DNA of 64,000 nt, from NCBI GenBank assembly GCA_905160935.1, contig CAJHZI010000004.1:124001-188000 (forward strand), read 5' to 3'. The notes under the pieces are model-generated. The model saw only the letters and a list, made by a program, of their open reading frames with translations. It had not been told where the DNA came from and made no database searches. This stretch comes from Enchytraeus crypticus (Eukaryota > Annelida > Clitellata > Enchytraeida > Enchytraeidae). Positions 1-11,375 of this stretch are shown here, piece by piece. The position numbers and the translations under genes are program-made. How positions within the stretch are numbered: the first letter of the stretch is position 1; each line of letters starts with the position of its first letter.

Positions 1-28
1 TATAACTACTGTAAAACCACTTAAGATA

Positions 29-66
<38 letters not shown>
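29..66. repeat. (TA)n microsatellite
   Basis: Perfect TA dinucleotide run in the intron after exon 4 of the oxidoreductase. No other function is visible. Confidence 0.9.
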
Positions 67-67
<1 letters not shown>

Positions 68-132
68 CATAGTATATATTGTGGGGCTGAGAATAAAACC
101 ATAGCCTCCTTAAAACTAAAGCAACAACTTAC

Positions 133-2509
133 TGCCATGGGTTTTTCTAACAGAATGTGGTATCCCTTTTTAGCAAGTGCAATAGCTGGATTCTGTCCAG
201 GGATAACAAAACAAAACGAAACCCAATGATCAAATTATGTTTTAAATCAATATATCTATTACATCATGAACTACACATACATATAGTATCATTTACTCAT
301 GCAGTGATGACAGAAGTTTTGGTTCTAAATATAGTCTATCCAGTTACAGGTTCCACTTATAAAAATACTACAAATTCCATACTGGCTGGAGCCAGCGGCG
401 ATGTTGGTAAGATATTTACTGCGGATCAATATGTGCGAGGTTCAAATCCTGGGCTTGCCCGTCACTGACATCGCTTTTGAGTGAGGAAACTGACGTCAAC
501 ATTAGCTTTACCAGCTTTTTTATCTATTTGTTTATCGATTAAGAAGCAGCCAGTTAAGAGCAAGCCCATTACAAAGGATTTGTTAAAGAACATTCCTTTA
601 AAGTGGACTAGCTGCTATGAACCTCCGTGTAAGATCAGTTATATTATTCATGATGCCATTTATTCAGTAATACTATTCAAATCAGTCAACAAACCCAAGT
701 TCAGTGCAAAAGTTTGGAATCAAATATCCCATTCGTGGACTAAAGGCGATGTGAGGTACATTCCATGTTTACTGTTTATTACAATTACGTGAAAAGAGAA
801 ATTAATGAATTTGATGATCTCCAGTGCAGTATTTTGCTAAGTAAAACTTAAAAATTTGATTTTATCAATGACAAAAAGTAAAATTGGTAAAAATTAAGGT
901 TAGCGGGTAAAAATTAAATTCTTCCTGTCATTTGCAATGAACAATACCATTCTATAATCAACAAATGCTATATAAAGTAACAAACCTTATGATGCCTATC
1001 GGGTGTTGCAATTATTGCGCAGTCAGCAAATTTGTCAAGTTTAGCAGCCTCTTCCCACGCTGCATAATCAATATCAGACTACATAAGATCAGATTGATTT
1101 TCATGAGTTTCGAGTAAAAGGCTTCTAAAGATTTCTGTATAAGAACACTGAAATGCATGACTAGTAATGATCTTGAGTTAATTTATTATTAACATATTGT
1201 TAACTACAATATCAAACTTTACACTTCCTAAATAATATAGTTTTTATCAAGGATAACAATATTATTGCTATTAAATTGTGTCAAATGCGATGAACTCATG
1301 ACAGTTATTAGAGAAATTCTTACTGTAATTTCTATATTTATATTTTAGCTAAGGAAAACATGATTAAAAAAAGCTATTAAAAAGCTCATGTTAACGCCAG
1401 TTTCCTCACTCGAAAGCGATATCAATGACGGATGAGCCCAGGATTTGAAACCCCCACACTGACCTGCGGTCGAATATCTTACCAACACACACTGAATATC
1501 TTACTGACTCCAAATGGAGATAAATCCAGATTGCATAATATCATTGATCAATTCTAGAAACTAACACATAAAGATAAGCGCTGCTTTGACTCCATGTTCT
1601 TCACTCAGTTTCTTCCTATAGAATTCTCTCGGCTCTGCTACCGCTACCACCTACACATCGTAAAATATATCAGTGAATAACAGTGACAAAAAGTTAGAGA
1701 TTTCAACAGTGAGCACCGTCATTAAGTGCATGATTAAAATAATGCAAACATACTAGGAAATACCACCTCATCACTATATGGCAAGACTATAAAAAAAGTT
1801 TCGCCAAGTACAAATAAGCATGTTTAATGTAAAATAATACGTTCTGTGAAACAGCATGTTTATAACAAACACCAAACTCTTTCCATATTGTGAACTTAAG
1901 TAAAAACAGCCACTGCATAGTAGATCATCCACTTACTGTAGTAATCTTTTCAAAAGCAACAACGGATGAAGAAAATAAATAACCAACTCGGAAACCTTGC
2001 ATCTGAAGCTAAAGGTTTCATTGAGATTTGCTATTATGAAAACCTTTATTACTAATTTTGATCTTAGTGATATGATCAATAGGTTAATAGCATGAATACT
2101 TCGTAATGGGCAAGAACTAGATTAAAACTTAGAACTAATTAGTATCATGTACCATTGACCTGTAGTTTGGAAGTACACAGAGTAAATTAGAGAAAATGCT
2201 CATAATATAATACAACACAAATTTGAGTACTACTGTCATCCATGACCACATCGAGCACTGAGACAAATCCACACCAGTGAGCAAAAAGAAGGTCCAAAAC
2301 GGTGCAAATTCCAAAATTCAGAAAATTAATCCAAAGAGAAAAGAAATTAATGATAAGCTAAGAAAAAAAATAAAGCAGTAGTAGGCTAGAGTAAATTAGA
2401 GAAAAAAACCCATAGGCACCTTTAATTTATCAGGACAGAGCCGTGCATACTCAGAATAAGCCTGACCCCTCTGCCCTGCTCCAACTACTAGCACCGTTAC
2501 TTGCTTCAT
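133..2509 (-). CDS. Gfo/Idh/MocA-family oxidoreductase, N-terminal exons (partial)
   Basis: Four coding exons on the minus strand: 2420-2509, 1566-1650, 986-1059 and 133-192. All junctions are GT..AG and the phases chain correctly (0, 1, 0), giving 103 residues before the gene leaves the window. The start is MKQVTVLVVGAGQRGQAYSE, a Rossmann fold with the GxGxxG-type dinucleotide loop. It continues through VVAVAEPREFYRKKL, then WEEAAKLDKFADCAIIATPD, and ends in KKGYHILLEKPMA, where EKP is the signature catalytic-lysine motif of Gfo/Idh/MocA dehydrogenases. Family members oxidise or reduce sugar-like substrates with NAD(P); the substrate here is unknown. The C-terminal substrate-binding domain lies to the left of the window. 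The gene is divergent from the kinase gene, with about 2.6 kb between start codons. The exon 2/3 junction uses the acceptor at 1060-1061; another AG lies nearby, so this junction is the least certain. Confidence 0.82.
384..510 (+). repeat. tRNA-derived SINE, family A
   Basis: The head reads like a tRNA: a box-A-like stretch (ggctggagccagcggcgatg) and a box B (ggttcaaatcc) about 50 nt later. It is followed by the core module (460-495) that recurs throughout the window: outer stem CGTCA/TGACG, CTGACAT, inner stem TCGCT/AGTGA, then GAGGAAAC. It lies in intron 3 of the oxidoreductase, opposite in orientation to the gene. Confidence 0.75.
1389..1500 (-). repeat. tRNA-derived SINE, family A (reverse copy)
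   Basis: On the minus strand it carries the box-B-like segment and the same core as the copy at 384-510, with several point differences. It lies in intron 2 of the oxidoreductase. Confidence 0.7.
2222..2340 (-). repeat. SINE-like repeat, family B
   Basis: On the minus strand this matches the copies at 36730, 49640 and 50018: a segment resembling 'ggatttgtctcaatagtgct' followed by 'gtcatggacgacagtagca'. It lies in intron 1 of the oxidoreductase. Confidence 0.65.
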
Positions 2510-3111
2510 CCTCGCTTCTAAAGTACACACAAAAATAACTCTACTATTATGCATAGAAATTTATCTTTCATCATCTTGTCAGCTATTGTTAACAATTCAT
2601 TAAATATGTACATAACTTATTTTTCACTAAATCAAAGGCTAATTTTATCTAATTTCCCAACTTTGGGGACTAAAAGGCAAAAACGAGGTTTTTGTATTGG
2701 GCGAGATTCAAGCATAGGGATAGAAAGGAGCGATCCTCGAGAAAAGCCATTAATTGCTTATGAAACAGTTTGTGCAAAGGAAAGTTGATAGCATGAACAT
2801 GAAGGAGTACATAGTGTGAATAGAAGAAAATGTTAGGTCTATGGTGCGGCATATTACCTATATTGTTTGACAATTCTGCAGAAAGAGAGTAATACTAAGA
2901 TTTTTGCCTTGGCGAGCTAAGCCAAAAATACGGAGATTGGAGAATGGACTGCCTAACTTAGGTGAACCAAAGAATGATTTAAAAAATCATCCAGTGAACT
3001 ATTTACGTTATTTAACTTTTAGCCAGATCATACACTGTGCAAAAACTTTAGGATTAGATTTACATGAGAAAAATTTGGCTCAAGAGTGATTATGTTTAAA
3101 AAAAATTTATA

Positions 3112-3190
3112 CTTCTTGATATGAGTAAAGCTTTTAACTGTGTTAATAGAAAAATATTATTTGAAAATTTTAAGCAAATACTAAAAAGCT
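3112..3190 (+). pseudogene. Reverse transcriptase relic (LINE, motif A region)
   Basis: Conceptual translation gives LLDMSKAFNCVNRKILFENF, which matches the motif A region of non-LTR retrotransposon RTs (usually D-x-SKAFD-x-V). The catalytic second Asp is replaced by Asn. No long ORF surrounds it, so this is an old fragment. Confidence 0.6.
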
Positions 3191-3687
3191 TTACTAATAT
3201 CAATAAGTAAAATTTTTCTATTGCTCTAATAAAGACTCATAGTATTTTGATCAAAAATATAACGATTATGTTTACAAATTTTTAACTTAGAATTTTGCAC
3301 GTCGGAAATTCCAAAATACAAATTTTTTTAAATAACAACAATTTTAAAAAAATGGAATATAAATAACGTCAATGAAAACATCGAGCACAATGCAGATATC
3401 TTTAAGGATAGAGAATTATAATATTATATAGACATAATGACAATACGTCCTGTGATATCAACAACAATATTTACGTATACTACTGTTATTTATGAATCTA
3501 TCCAGGGCAGAGATATAGAAAATGCAATTCTTTTATTGCGGTTTAGAGTTTCTCTATAAAAGCCGTAATTTGTAGAAAATTCACTATGAAATAATTTATC
3601 GGAGATTTATCGCTTAAATACCACTTAATTTAAACGGTACAGCCACAGTCAATTTTGTGTATAACCAGGCGCCTAATAGTTTTTGGC

Positions 3688-3945
3688 CTAATTTTGTGCG
3701 CATCGGTTTGGCTTTGGTTTAACATCGAGTGCTCGATGTTGTCATAAACGAATTGACTTATTATGACTAATTAACGGAATTTTGGATTTGCACCGATTTT
3801 GGCCTAATTTTGTGCACATCGGTTTGCTTTGGTTTAACATAGAGTGCTCGATGTTGTCATGGACAGTGAACTTTATTTTTTGCACATTGGCTAGCCTTTG
3901 ATTCAAGATCGAGTGCTGGATGTTGTCATCGACTATGTGTGATAT
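3688..3945 (+). repeat. Three diverged copies of a family-B tail
   Basis: The block 'tttggtttaacatcgagtgc' followed by 'tcgatgttgtcat' appears three times (near 3708, 3828 and 3898) with spacers of different length. The arms CATCGAG and CTCGATG form a short hairpin in the first copy. The block resembles the 'gtgctcgatgttgtcatgga' segment of SINE family B. Confidence 0.55.
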
Positions 3946-5093
3946 AGACACTGCTAGTGTGTTATTTATAGTAACAAAGTGCTATTTATAATAACAAAGA
4001 AATTTGTTTGTTTTTTTAATTAAAAAAGTTAAGAAATTTTGGTTACTATAAATAGCACACATGCCTATTTATATTAACAAAGTGGCTATTTATAGTAACA
4101 AGAATTTTTTTCTTTTAATAAAAAGGTTAAGAAATTAGATGGCAGTTGCGAGCCACTGTAATTAACTCTTTTAAACATAATAACTAGGAAATTTTATCCA
4201 GAATTTGTTCACTGCATTTGGCATCACTGAACTACCATGTGAAAACCCTATGTCTAAAAATAGCGTGAATATTTGGAGCCGACCTGTTGGTTATTATTTT
4301 TTAATTGATTTAATTATTTAATTTACAGAATATCAATCTATCTAGACTAAATATCTGTCCGCCTAACTTCCTATCTTGTCTAATTAAGTTGAAATTTATT
4401 TTAAGTCAGAATCCGAATCTTTGATTGCTTAAAATATACACTTAAGTTCCCATTTGAGTGTTGGATTTTGAGGATGCAGGCTTACATTAAAATCGGACAT
4501 CAAATTATAATCCGAGACAAGACTGATTAATAACCGATAAATCGGTAACGATTTCATGCAGTATTTCAAATGATGGATATCAACTTGAGTATAATTACGC
4601 TGTAATGAATGTAGGCTCATTTGAAATTAGTGAATCTTTGCTATTTGAAAGCATCCGAGCTATCAATAACGTTTTCACTATTTATGGAAGCGATTGAAAA
4701 GTTTTGGTTAATAAGGTTCTAATGTCGATTCATTTAATGTGGCTTGATCATGAGCGACAACAAGAGTCTATTTGAAAGAGTTTCTTTCATTTCAAATGAA
4801 TTTCCTAACTTGAATTACAGTAAGCCATATCAATCAGTTCTATTAATTCATTTTAGGTACTAAATTATTTTCAATTAAATCTTGGAATGTGATTCAATGT
4901 GTAACTCAACATTTGTAACTATTGCTCTGCATACAATGTCCGTGTATTTTGATAAAAATATTGTAATTTATTATAATATACGTTATAATATAATATTCGA
5001 TAATATTTCACTTGCCATTGTTTATTCTATTTTTTTATTTTTAGAATCAGTGTATTTTTCATACTCATGCTCTAACTACTCTCCTGTCAAACA

Positions 5094-6681
5094 ATGAGTG
5101 AAGGTTGGTCACGATCCTCCAATGGCAATGCAGCAGGTCACCCTGGACCCTCCAATCGTAGGCCTGGACTCTTCCTTGGCGATATAAGGTCATCTCGGAA
5201 CACTACTTCAGTAAACACCGCTGCTGCGGCTGACCCGTCTACCAGGCAGCTTAGTGGTAGCGTGTCCGCACCGGGAATGCTTGACACAATGGGGTTCCGT
5301 CCAACATTGGGTCGTCGTACTCCTAGCTTTGAAGGTGCCGGTAAGCTTCAGATAACACCAGATCAGACCTTTGAATTCACTGCAGATGATCTGACAGATC
5401 AAGGTGAAATCGGTAGAGGAGGATTCGGTACTGTGAACAAGATGTATCATCCCAGCAGTGGTACCATGATGGCTGTTAAACGTATCAGGTGGGCCCCTAG
5501 ATTTTCATCTTGACTTGAATCCCAGTGTTATTACTAGCTTATTCTATTGTAGATTACTACTACAATAGGCTAGATACTAGCTTGTAGCATATTGCTCTAA
5601 AATATAGTTAGTTAATCAACAACTTCTTAACTTTTCATCGGATTAATTAGCTAGTAAATAGCTTATGTATTTATTTATTTACTTATTTTTGTAATTTTAT
5701 TAGTTACATCATAGGTTCAGGCTTCTACTAGTCAGCCTGATATTCCGATGTTTTAAGTGATCTTTTGTCGTTGTCTTGTAGATCTACAGTGGATCTAAAG
5801 CTGGATCAGGAGAGACTGTTGATGTTGTAGCTGGTATGATGTGTTGTAGATCTACTGTTGATGTTGTAGCTGGTATGATGTGTTGTAGATCTACAGTGGA
5901 AGAGAAGGAACAGGGCAGACTGTTAATGGACTTAGACGTCGTGATGAGAAGCAACAACTGCCCGTACATCGTCAGATTCTACGGAGCGCTGTTCCGTGAG
6001 GGCGACTGCTGGATCTGCATGGAACTCATGTCCGTCTCGCTCGATCGTTTCTACAAGTTCGCTCATCGACAGCTCCGCGAGTCTATACCCGAGGTGATTT
6101 TGGGTAAGATTGCAGTGGCAACACTGCGCGCACTCAGTTACCTAAAAGACAACCTACAGATCATACATCGCGACGTTAAGCCGTCGAATATTCTCCTAGA
6201 TCATGCCGGTAATATAAAGTTATGTGATTTTGGCATCAGCGGTCAGCTAGTTGACTCTATTGCCAAAACACGTGATGCTGGTTGCCGCCCTTACATGGCA
6301 CCGGAGAGGATCGATCCAACCAATTCTCACAGAGGATACGATGTGAGATCTGATGTGTGGAGCCTGGGAATAACCTTGGTGGAGGTTGCCACTGGAAAGT
6401 TTCCGTATCCCCGCTGGGAGAGTGTGTTTGATCAGCTGACCCATGTGGTGGAAGGGGCTGCCCCACTTCTCAGCTCAGACGACGGAAGGTTCTCGACAGA
6501 TTTCGTTAACTTTGTTAACACTTGCCTAATTAAAGATTATTTGATTCGACCAAAGTTTGATAAACTGCTTCGCATGACATTCATTACGAATAACGAAAAA
6601 AGAAGCGCGGACGTTGCTTCATATGTTACGCATGTTATTGAACAATTGCCGGCCGATCTTTCTTTCTTAGATACGGATTGA
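5094..6681 (+). CDS. MAP2K4: Dual-specificity MAP kinase kinase 4 (MKK4)
   Basis: Exon 1 is 5094-5488 and exon 2 is 5889-6681, giving 395 aa; human MKK4 is about 399. MKK4 phosphorylates JNK and p38 on Thr and Tyr in the cytoplasmic stress-MAPK cascade. Visible elements: a possible docking site RRPGLFL (22-28); glycine loop GRGGFG (107-112); catalytic Lys129 in MAVKR; HRDVKPSN with Asp227; DFG Asp245; activation-loop SIAKT with Ser255 and Thr259, the sites used by upstream MAP3Ks; APE; and a C-terminal DVD-like tail (VASYVTHVIEQLPADL). STVEEKEQ and RSNNCPYIV place it with MKK4 rather than MKK3/6 or MKK7. The junction ATC AG|A TCT preserves KRIRSTV. Only one coding intron is present, far fewer than in neighbouring genes. 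An alternative acceptor at 5848-5849 would add 13 in-frame residues. A 5' UTR intron is possible (AG at 5043-5044). Confidence 0.95.
5782..5888 (+). repeat. Triplicated 3' splice-site segment of MAP2K4
   Basis: The acceptor plus first exon bases (tgtag|atctac) occurs three times, with AG at 5780-5781, 5848-5849 and 5887-5888. The last gives the canonical protein. The second is exactly 39 nt upstream and keeps the frame, inserting 13 residues (STVDVVAGMMCCR). The first reads STVDLKLDQERLLM before a stop at 5828-5830 and looks like a decayed duplicate of the exon start (STVEEKEQGRLLM). Confidence 0.85.
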
Positions 6682-7930
6682 TTTAGATCTGCAAACGCTC
6701 AATGCTGCTTGAAAGCCTAGAGCTGGGTTTTGCCTCCTATTTATCAGTTTCTAATGATGTTGGAAACTGCTTTGGCAGAAGGCATGCTGTTGCTTAATGT
6801 TAATAATAGGTACTAATATTTTCCTGATGCCATCAGTGATTGGTGACATGAACATTGAACACTAGATTGTCTTGAAATATTTGGGAAATATTAATGGTAT
6901 CTGTTCTAGAGGTGATTAAGAGAGCTACTTCAGTTGCCTAATAATTTGGATAAAAATATAATTTGTTGTAAATACAAGTAAGACTCAGAGAGGCAATCTG
7001 ATCGACTCTTTACAATAGAATTATTAGTGTAGAAATCCATCTTTAAATTTAGTATTATGCCTACCTGCTTTGTATAGGTAACTAAAGATTGTAAAATGAC
7101 TAACACAGTCAGAACATCATTTAGAAAGTATAGTTGAGCAATTATGATAGAATTCTTGACTTGTAAATGTAAGCTATTTAATATGATCATTTTTTAAGTG
7201 TCGTAAATTTAAATTTTGATTTTTAAAAAATATTTATTTTAATGTTCATGTGTCCGAGACACTGCAGAATAGATCAACAGTAAACTTCGTGTGCCGTAAG
7301 AGGCAGCTATGCAAGAACTGAGGAAGGCAACGAGAAACCACCTCAGAAGCCATATTATTTTCAAGCTATGGGATACATTAAAGTGTGTATAAAGCATAGC
7401 CTTTTGTGAAGGGATTTAACTCGTTGATCGATGGAGTATTTTTTACGGAGCATGAAAGCAGCTTGTTTGTAGGAATATATCCCATCCATCTACCTACCCA
7501 AGGCAGAACACTAGAGAGAGAGTGAGAAAAATTTTAAGTACTGGTATTCAATGTTTTGTCTTATAGTTATCATGATTTTATTGCTAGTAATTTTGTCATT
7601 TAGATAAGTTTGTTAAGTTGAAGCCCTGTGATTTTTCTCCCACAACAAATGATTGTAGACAAATTTTGAAAATTTTTGATAATTATAATCAGTATAGAAA
7701 AGTAATATATTGTTTATGTATATATCTTAAATATATTGTTTGCTTAATTCTAACATAAGTACGTATGGATGTATACTTGTAGACACTACGCTTGTTCTGA
7801 AAACATCAGTGATATAGAGCAGCTTAATCTACTAGCGTTCTTTTGTAATAATATATTTTTGTTGTGCTTTTCTTCATTCAAGGATGATGAGAATGAAACT
7901 GTGAGGATGTTGGATATATAAAAATAAATT
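6682..7930 (+). other. Probable MAP2K4 3' UTR
   Basis: No coding potential was found downstream of the TGA. The first AATAAA I noticed on this strand is at 7923-7928; it lies just before a reverse SINE, so its use is uncertain. A family-G repeat sits inside at 7296-7480. Confidence 0.4.
7296..7480 (+). repeat. Dispersed repeat, family G
   Basis: Contains 'gtgccgtaagaggcagctat' followed by 'gaggaaggcaacgagaaacc', 'cacctcagaagccat' and 'agcatagccttttgtgaag'. The same order recurs on the plus strand (58330) and, reversed, at 27325, 29085, 30395, 33470, 35855 and 62180. Confidence 0.65.
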
Positions 7931-7965
7931 TATTGTCTGAAGCAATTTTTAACTGTCATCTTAGC

Positions 7966-8190
7966 ATTGTGTGGACGCCCCTACTTGGTTATTACACATT
8001 GCATCATCATCGTCTTACTTTGAATCTAAGTTTAACTATTAGGAAATTTTGTAGCAATTTCTGGAGCCTAGGTGCTCACCAACCGAATGCCATTTCTGAC
8101 GTTGGTTTTGACTTTAGCGCTTTGAATTTTGTGCAACAAGAGCAGTCTACGGTTGGTCTATTCTTCAGCAATACGGACGCAACATGGGTA
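7966..8190 (-). repeat. SINE-like repeat, family C (reverse)
   Basis: The minus strand reads from a 'gttgcgtccg...gaagaatagacca' head, through 'ccgtagactgctc' and 'tgagcacctaggctccagaa', to 'ttgctacaaaatttcc' and a GATGATGATG-like tail. It matches the copies at 13035, 18327, 57480, 59862 and 63657. Confidence 0.7.
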
Positions 8191-8364
8191 TTGCACATTG
8201 AATATTTTAAAAAATGATACTATCTAGCTGGTAGCGAAGAAGATTTGACAACTAATTTAGTAACTTAATGACACACCGTGTCAGGAAGCACAGATGCTTG
8301 TTTAATACCCATTTCCTCCTCTCCGTGGTTATTAGTAATCATTGCCTTCTGGTGGTGCATTATT

Positions 8365-8402
8365 TGCAGCCGGCACGGATTTAAGAATAACCTTCCATCA
8401 CC
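8365..8402 (-). repeat. Fragment of 5S-derived SINE, family E
   Basis: The minus strand reads 'gggtgatggaaggttattct' then 'taaatccgtgccg', matching the 3' parts of the copies at 33686 and 19681. Confidence 0.5.
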
Positions 8403-8409
8403 CAATAAT

Positions 8410-9589
8410 AATTATTCCTGATAATAAATCAGGAATGGCGAAAGTCGGAAAGATTGTCTAATATTCAGACTTATAGTCCTGAGCGAGACTTGGTTTTGAG
8501 GCTGCTTGAGATTGGGTTTTGCCAATCTTGATCTTGTTCTTGGTCTCAGACCTTTGGTCATGACTACTATAATTAATGTCAATTTATGTGAAATGAAATT
8601 AAATGTGATTAATAGTAGTCAATCAGGGTATTTGCTTGTAAATGTGGAGTAATTGTTTTGTTGAGATCTTGGAATTTGTTGTGTTTAATTTTAAAGCATT
8701 TTTATTCAAAATTTGTATAACTTTTCAAGTATATTAAATATTGATGTTATTGATCAGCCTAGTAAAATAAATTACAATTGTTTAACAACTTAGGGGATTA
8801 ATTTAAAATGTTCAAGATGACATCATACTAAATTATGAAATGGAGGAAACGTTTGCTGACCATTTAATAAATACAATTTTTATGATGCAGTTCAAATGAG
8901 AATATACAGAATATGAGAAGGAGTCTCAATATGAAAGAATAGATGTTTAAAGAGATAAGTGCAATTGAACCCATTAGGAGTAGTAAATAGGCATAAAACC
9001 TTTATTACTTTGTGTGCCTTTGTAAATGAATGAATTAAGGTTGACTTGTCTGTAAGTGACTGTTTCACTAAATACTTCTTAAAGTTAACATTCTGAACAA
9101 AGTGAAACATTTCATAAATGTTAGTAGCCACACGAAAAGCAAGAAATTCAAATAGCGATCCTGTTCTACTAAAACACGTTTTGTTTTCTGACCTTTTATT
9201 TAATAAAAGTACTTCTCTTTACATAGCACATTACTTAGATGTGGTTTATGGTCCAGTGCTCTGTTTTGCCCGATGAGTTGATAAAATGTGCATAGATTAC
9301 ACACTTTCATGTCGACCTTTAGAGAAGATTCTTGTGTGATTGATCAAAATGTTAATTGTTACCATATTAGTTTAATCTAAACAATGAATTAAAAGTCAGA
9401 AGGAACGAAGAAACTTTATTTTGGTTTGTTGGCCAATAATACTCACGACTGTATATTTCTAGAGTCAAATAAGTTTAAAATAATTGGTATAATAAATGGC
9501 TGTATATAAAACACTGTTCTATTATTTTTTACAAATGTCACAATCGTTCAACTATTGTGGCTGTTGAAAGGATAGCCCAAGATTCTTTT
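8410..9589. other. AT-rich spacer, nothing recognised
   Basis: No coding exon, RNA gene or clear repeat was recognised apart from short A/T runs. The small ORFs here lack similarity and codon structure. Confidence 0.5.
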
Positions 9590-9840
9590 TTAATGGAATT
9601 CGGCCGCCTTTATAGGTTCTATTCTGCCGACAATATTACTGTCATATTTCGGCTGAGCACGCCCTGAGTTTTATACATTAAATCTGTGCTCTGGGGACCT
9701 AGGAGATTTTTCATTCAAAGCTATCAACACTCAGTCTTCCAAGGTGGCCACCAAACAATGTACTAACCGAGCTCGATGTTGCTTAACTTGATTCAGTTGA
9801 CGCGCAGCTAAACCGATTGCTCTAAATCCCGCCCCAACAG
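9590..9840 (-). repeat. 5S rRNA-derived SINE, family E
   Basis: The minus strand carries 'atcaagttaagcaacatcga', 'gctcggttagtacattg' and 'ggtggccaccttggaagac'. These line up with the internal-promoter region of 5S rRNA (gctaagcagggtcgggcctg, then gttagtacttggatgggaga, then ccgcctggga). The rest of the element follows (tttgaatgaaaaatctccta), ending near ggcggccg. Confidence 0.65.
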
Positions 9841-10916
9841 ATTCCATTCTAAAGTTTATATAGATGGTGGTGGTTGAAAAATAGTTTTTATTGTAATTAA
9901 TTAATTACCTAATGCACTATCTTGTAAAGTATAATATGAATCTATGATAGATTTCAATCATGTTTTATTTAGTGAGTAGATGAGATGGGTGTTTTATATG
10001 TTTGTATATTATGGGTACAGTTTTGTTCTCTCCTTTTCGACATCTGCCAATGTGGCGTCTTTCACTTGTGCTAAAATGGGTGAATATATGAATATTAGTG
10101 ATTCAGTATGTGCCGATTGCAATCCCCTTATAGGAAAATATAGCAGCATATGTGCATTATATTTACCTACTTTAGAAATGCGTTAAAAGCTGCGTTTAGC
10201 GATCAAATGCCAGGGAGCGCTCTGAAGCCCAAGGTGGTCTTCTGAAATGACATTGTGCTCAGCTAATGTCATGCTCTGAATGACTTTAGTTAGAGCTGAA
10301 ATGAAAAATTACTCCTGACCGTCGTGCGCTATAGAATAATCATATGCTGAATTAATAGTAGTGTTTCGAATAACACCTGAATGGTACCTCCACAGCAGAG
10401 AAATGGACTTTAAACGTGGCTTATATAAGTGTATGTGGATTCTGTCGGCAGGTAATAAATTGTATTATACATGCAGTATATTTATTGCATTATTTCTACA
10501 CGCATCTGCATTGAAACTATTTCTGCAAGTTATTATAAATAAGTTAGATTTGTAAATAAAACAAGTAAGAGTTCGTAGCATATATAGGGTTAGCGCATAA
10601 TATGGACACTATCCATATTGTCACGACATTTTAAACTGTATGTGCTGAGTGAGCCAGTGATGGTTTACTGGTACATAATATATATGTATGCTTCGTCTTC
10701 ATACAACATTGGGGCACATTGTTGCTTGATACGTTAGCTGTTTACATGTTTAAATTCAAGTAAACTAATAATTAGTATATATTCATGCTGCATATAGGAC
10801 AACGTATTTGTATTATAGTTGTATATAGCGGCATAATAAATGCATTACTCTACTCCAGGTGTATGGCATATTAAATTTCTATAATACTACATTTAGTTCA
10901 GAATGCGTTGTGTATA

Positions 10917-11375
10917 GTACTGGTTCAGTACTGTAACCAGTGTGTTTAGTACTGGTTCAGTACTGTAACCAGTGTGGATAGTACTCATTCAGTACTGTAA
11001 CCAGTGTGGATAGTACTGGTTCAGTACTGTAACCAGTGTGGATAGTACTGGTTCAGTATTGTAACCAGTGTGGATAGTACTGGTTCAGTACTGTAACCAG
11101 TTTGGATAGTACTGGTTCAGTACTGTGACCAGTGTGGATAGTACTGGTTCAGTACTGTAACCAGTTTGGATAGTACTGGTTCAGTACTGTGACCAGTGTG
11201 GATAGTACTGGTTCAGTACTGTAACCAGTTTGGATAGTACTGGTTCAGTACTGTGACCAGTGTGGATAGTACTGGTTCAGTACTGTAACCAGTGTGGATA
11301 GTACTGGTTCAGTACTGTAACCAGTTTGGATAGTACTGGTTCAGTACTGTGACCAGTGTGGATAGTACTAGTTCT
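10917..11375. repeat. 32-bp hairpin-forming minisatellite
   Basis: Fourteen complete tandem units and a partial unit. Each contains ACTGGTT, the palindrome CAGTACTG and AACCAGT, so the unit is a near-perfect 23-nt inverted repeat. Between about 11080 and 11365, units alternate between AACCAGTTTGG and GACCAGTGTGG variants, giving a 64-bp higher-order period. Confidence 0.95.

Larger units (their letters stand above)
2510..5043. other. Spacer between divergent oxidoreductase and MAP2K4 genes
   Basis: AT-rich with no convincing host gene. It holds a reverse-transcriptase relic near 3112-3190 and a repeated family-B-like segment at 3688-3945. At 3960-4140, several 'ctatttatagtaacaa' blocks occur in both orientations. 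Promoters of both genes should lie here, but I could not identify a TATA box or initiator with confidence. An AG preceded by a T-rich tract at 5043-5044 may end a 5' UTR intron of MAP2K4. Confidence 0.6.

Noticed and set aside
384-460. tRNA gene candidate (also 15108, 16616, 23637, 29600 and 42340)
   Set aside because: Boxes A and B are present, but acceptor and anticodon stems do not pair and the same 3' module follows in several copies, so these are SINE heads.
481-792. 103-codon plus-strand ORF (and the one at 157-468)
   Set aside because: No recognisable domain. It overlaps a SINE and the antisense oxidoreductase introns and exons, and lacks codon bias.
2904-3089. 61-codon ORF MPWRAKPKIRRLENGLPN
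   Set aside because: No recognisable similarity. It lies just upstream of an RT relic and may be LINE debris, but the link cannot be shown.
10190-10330. Reverse 5S-like SINE copy
   Set aside because: Only about 20 nt (agaagaccaccttgggcttc) resemble the family; not enough to call.
10917-11375. CRISPR-like regular array
   Set aside because: Units are contiguous with no unique spacers and the genome is eukaryotic; it is a minisatellite. The same applies to 37291-37431 and 46355-46690.
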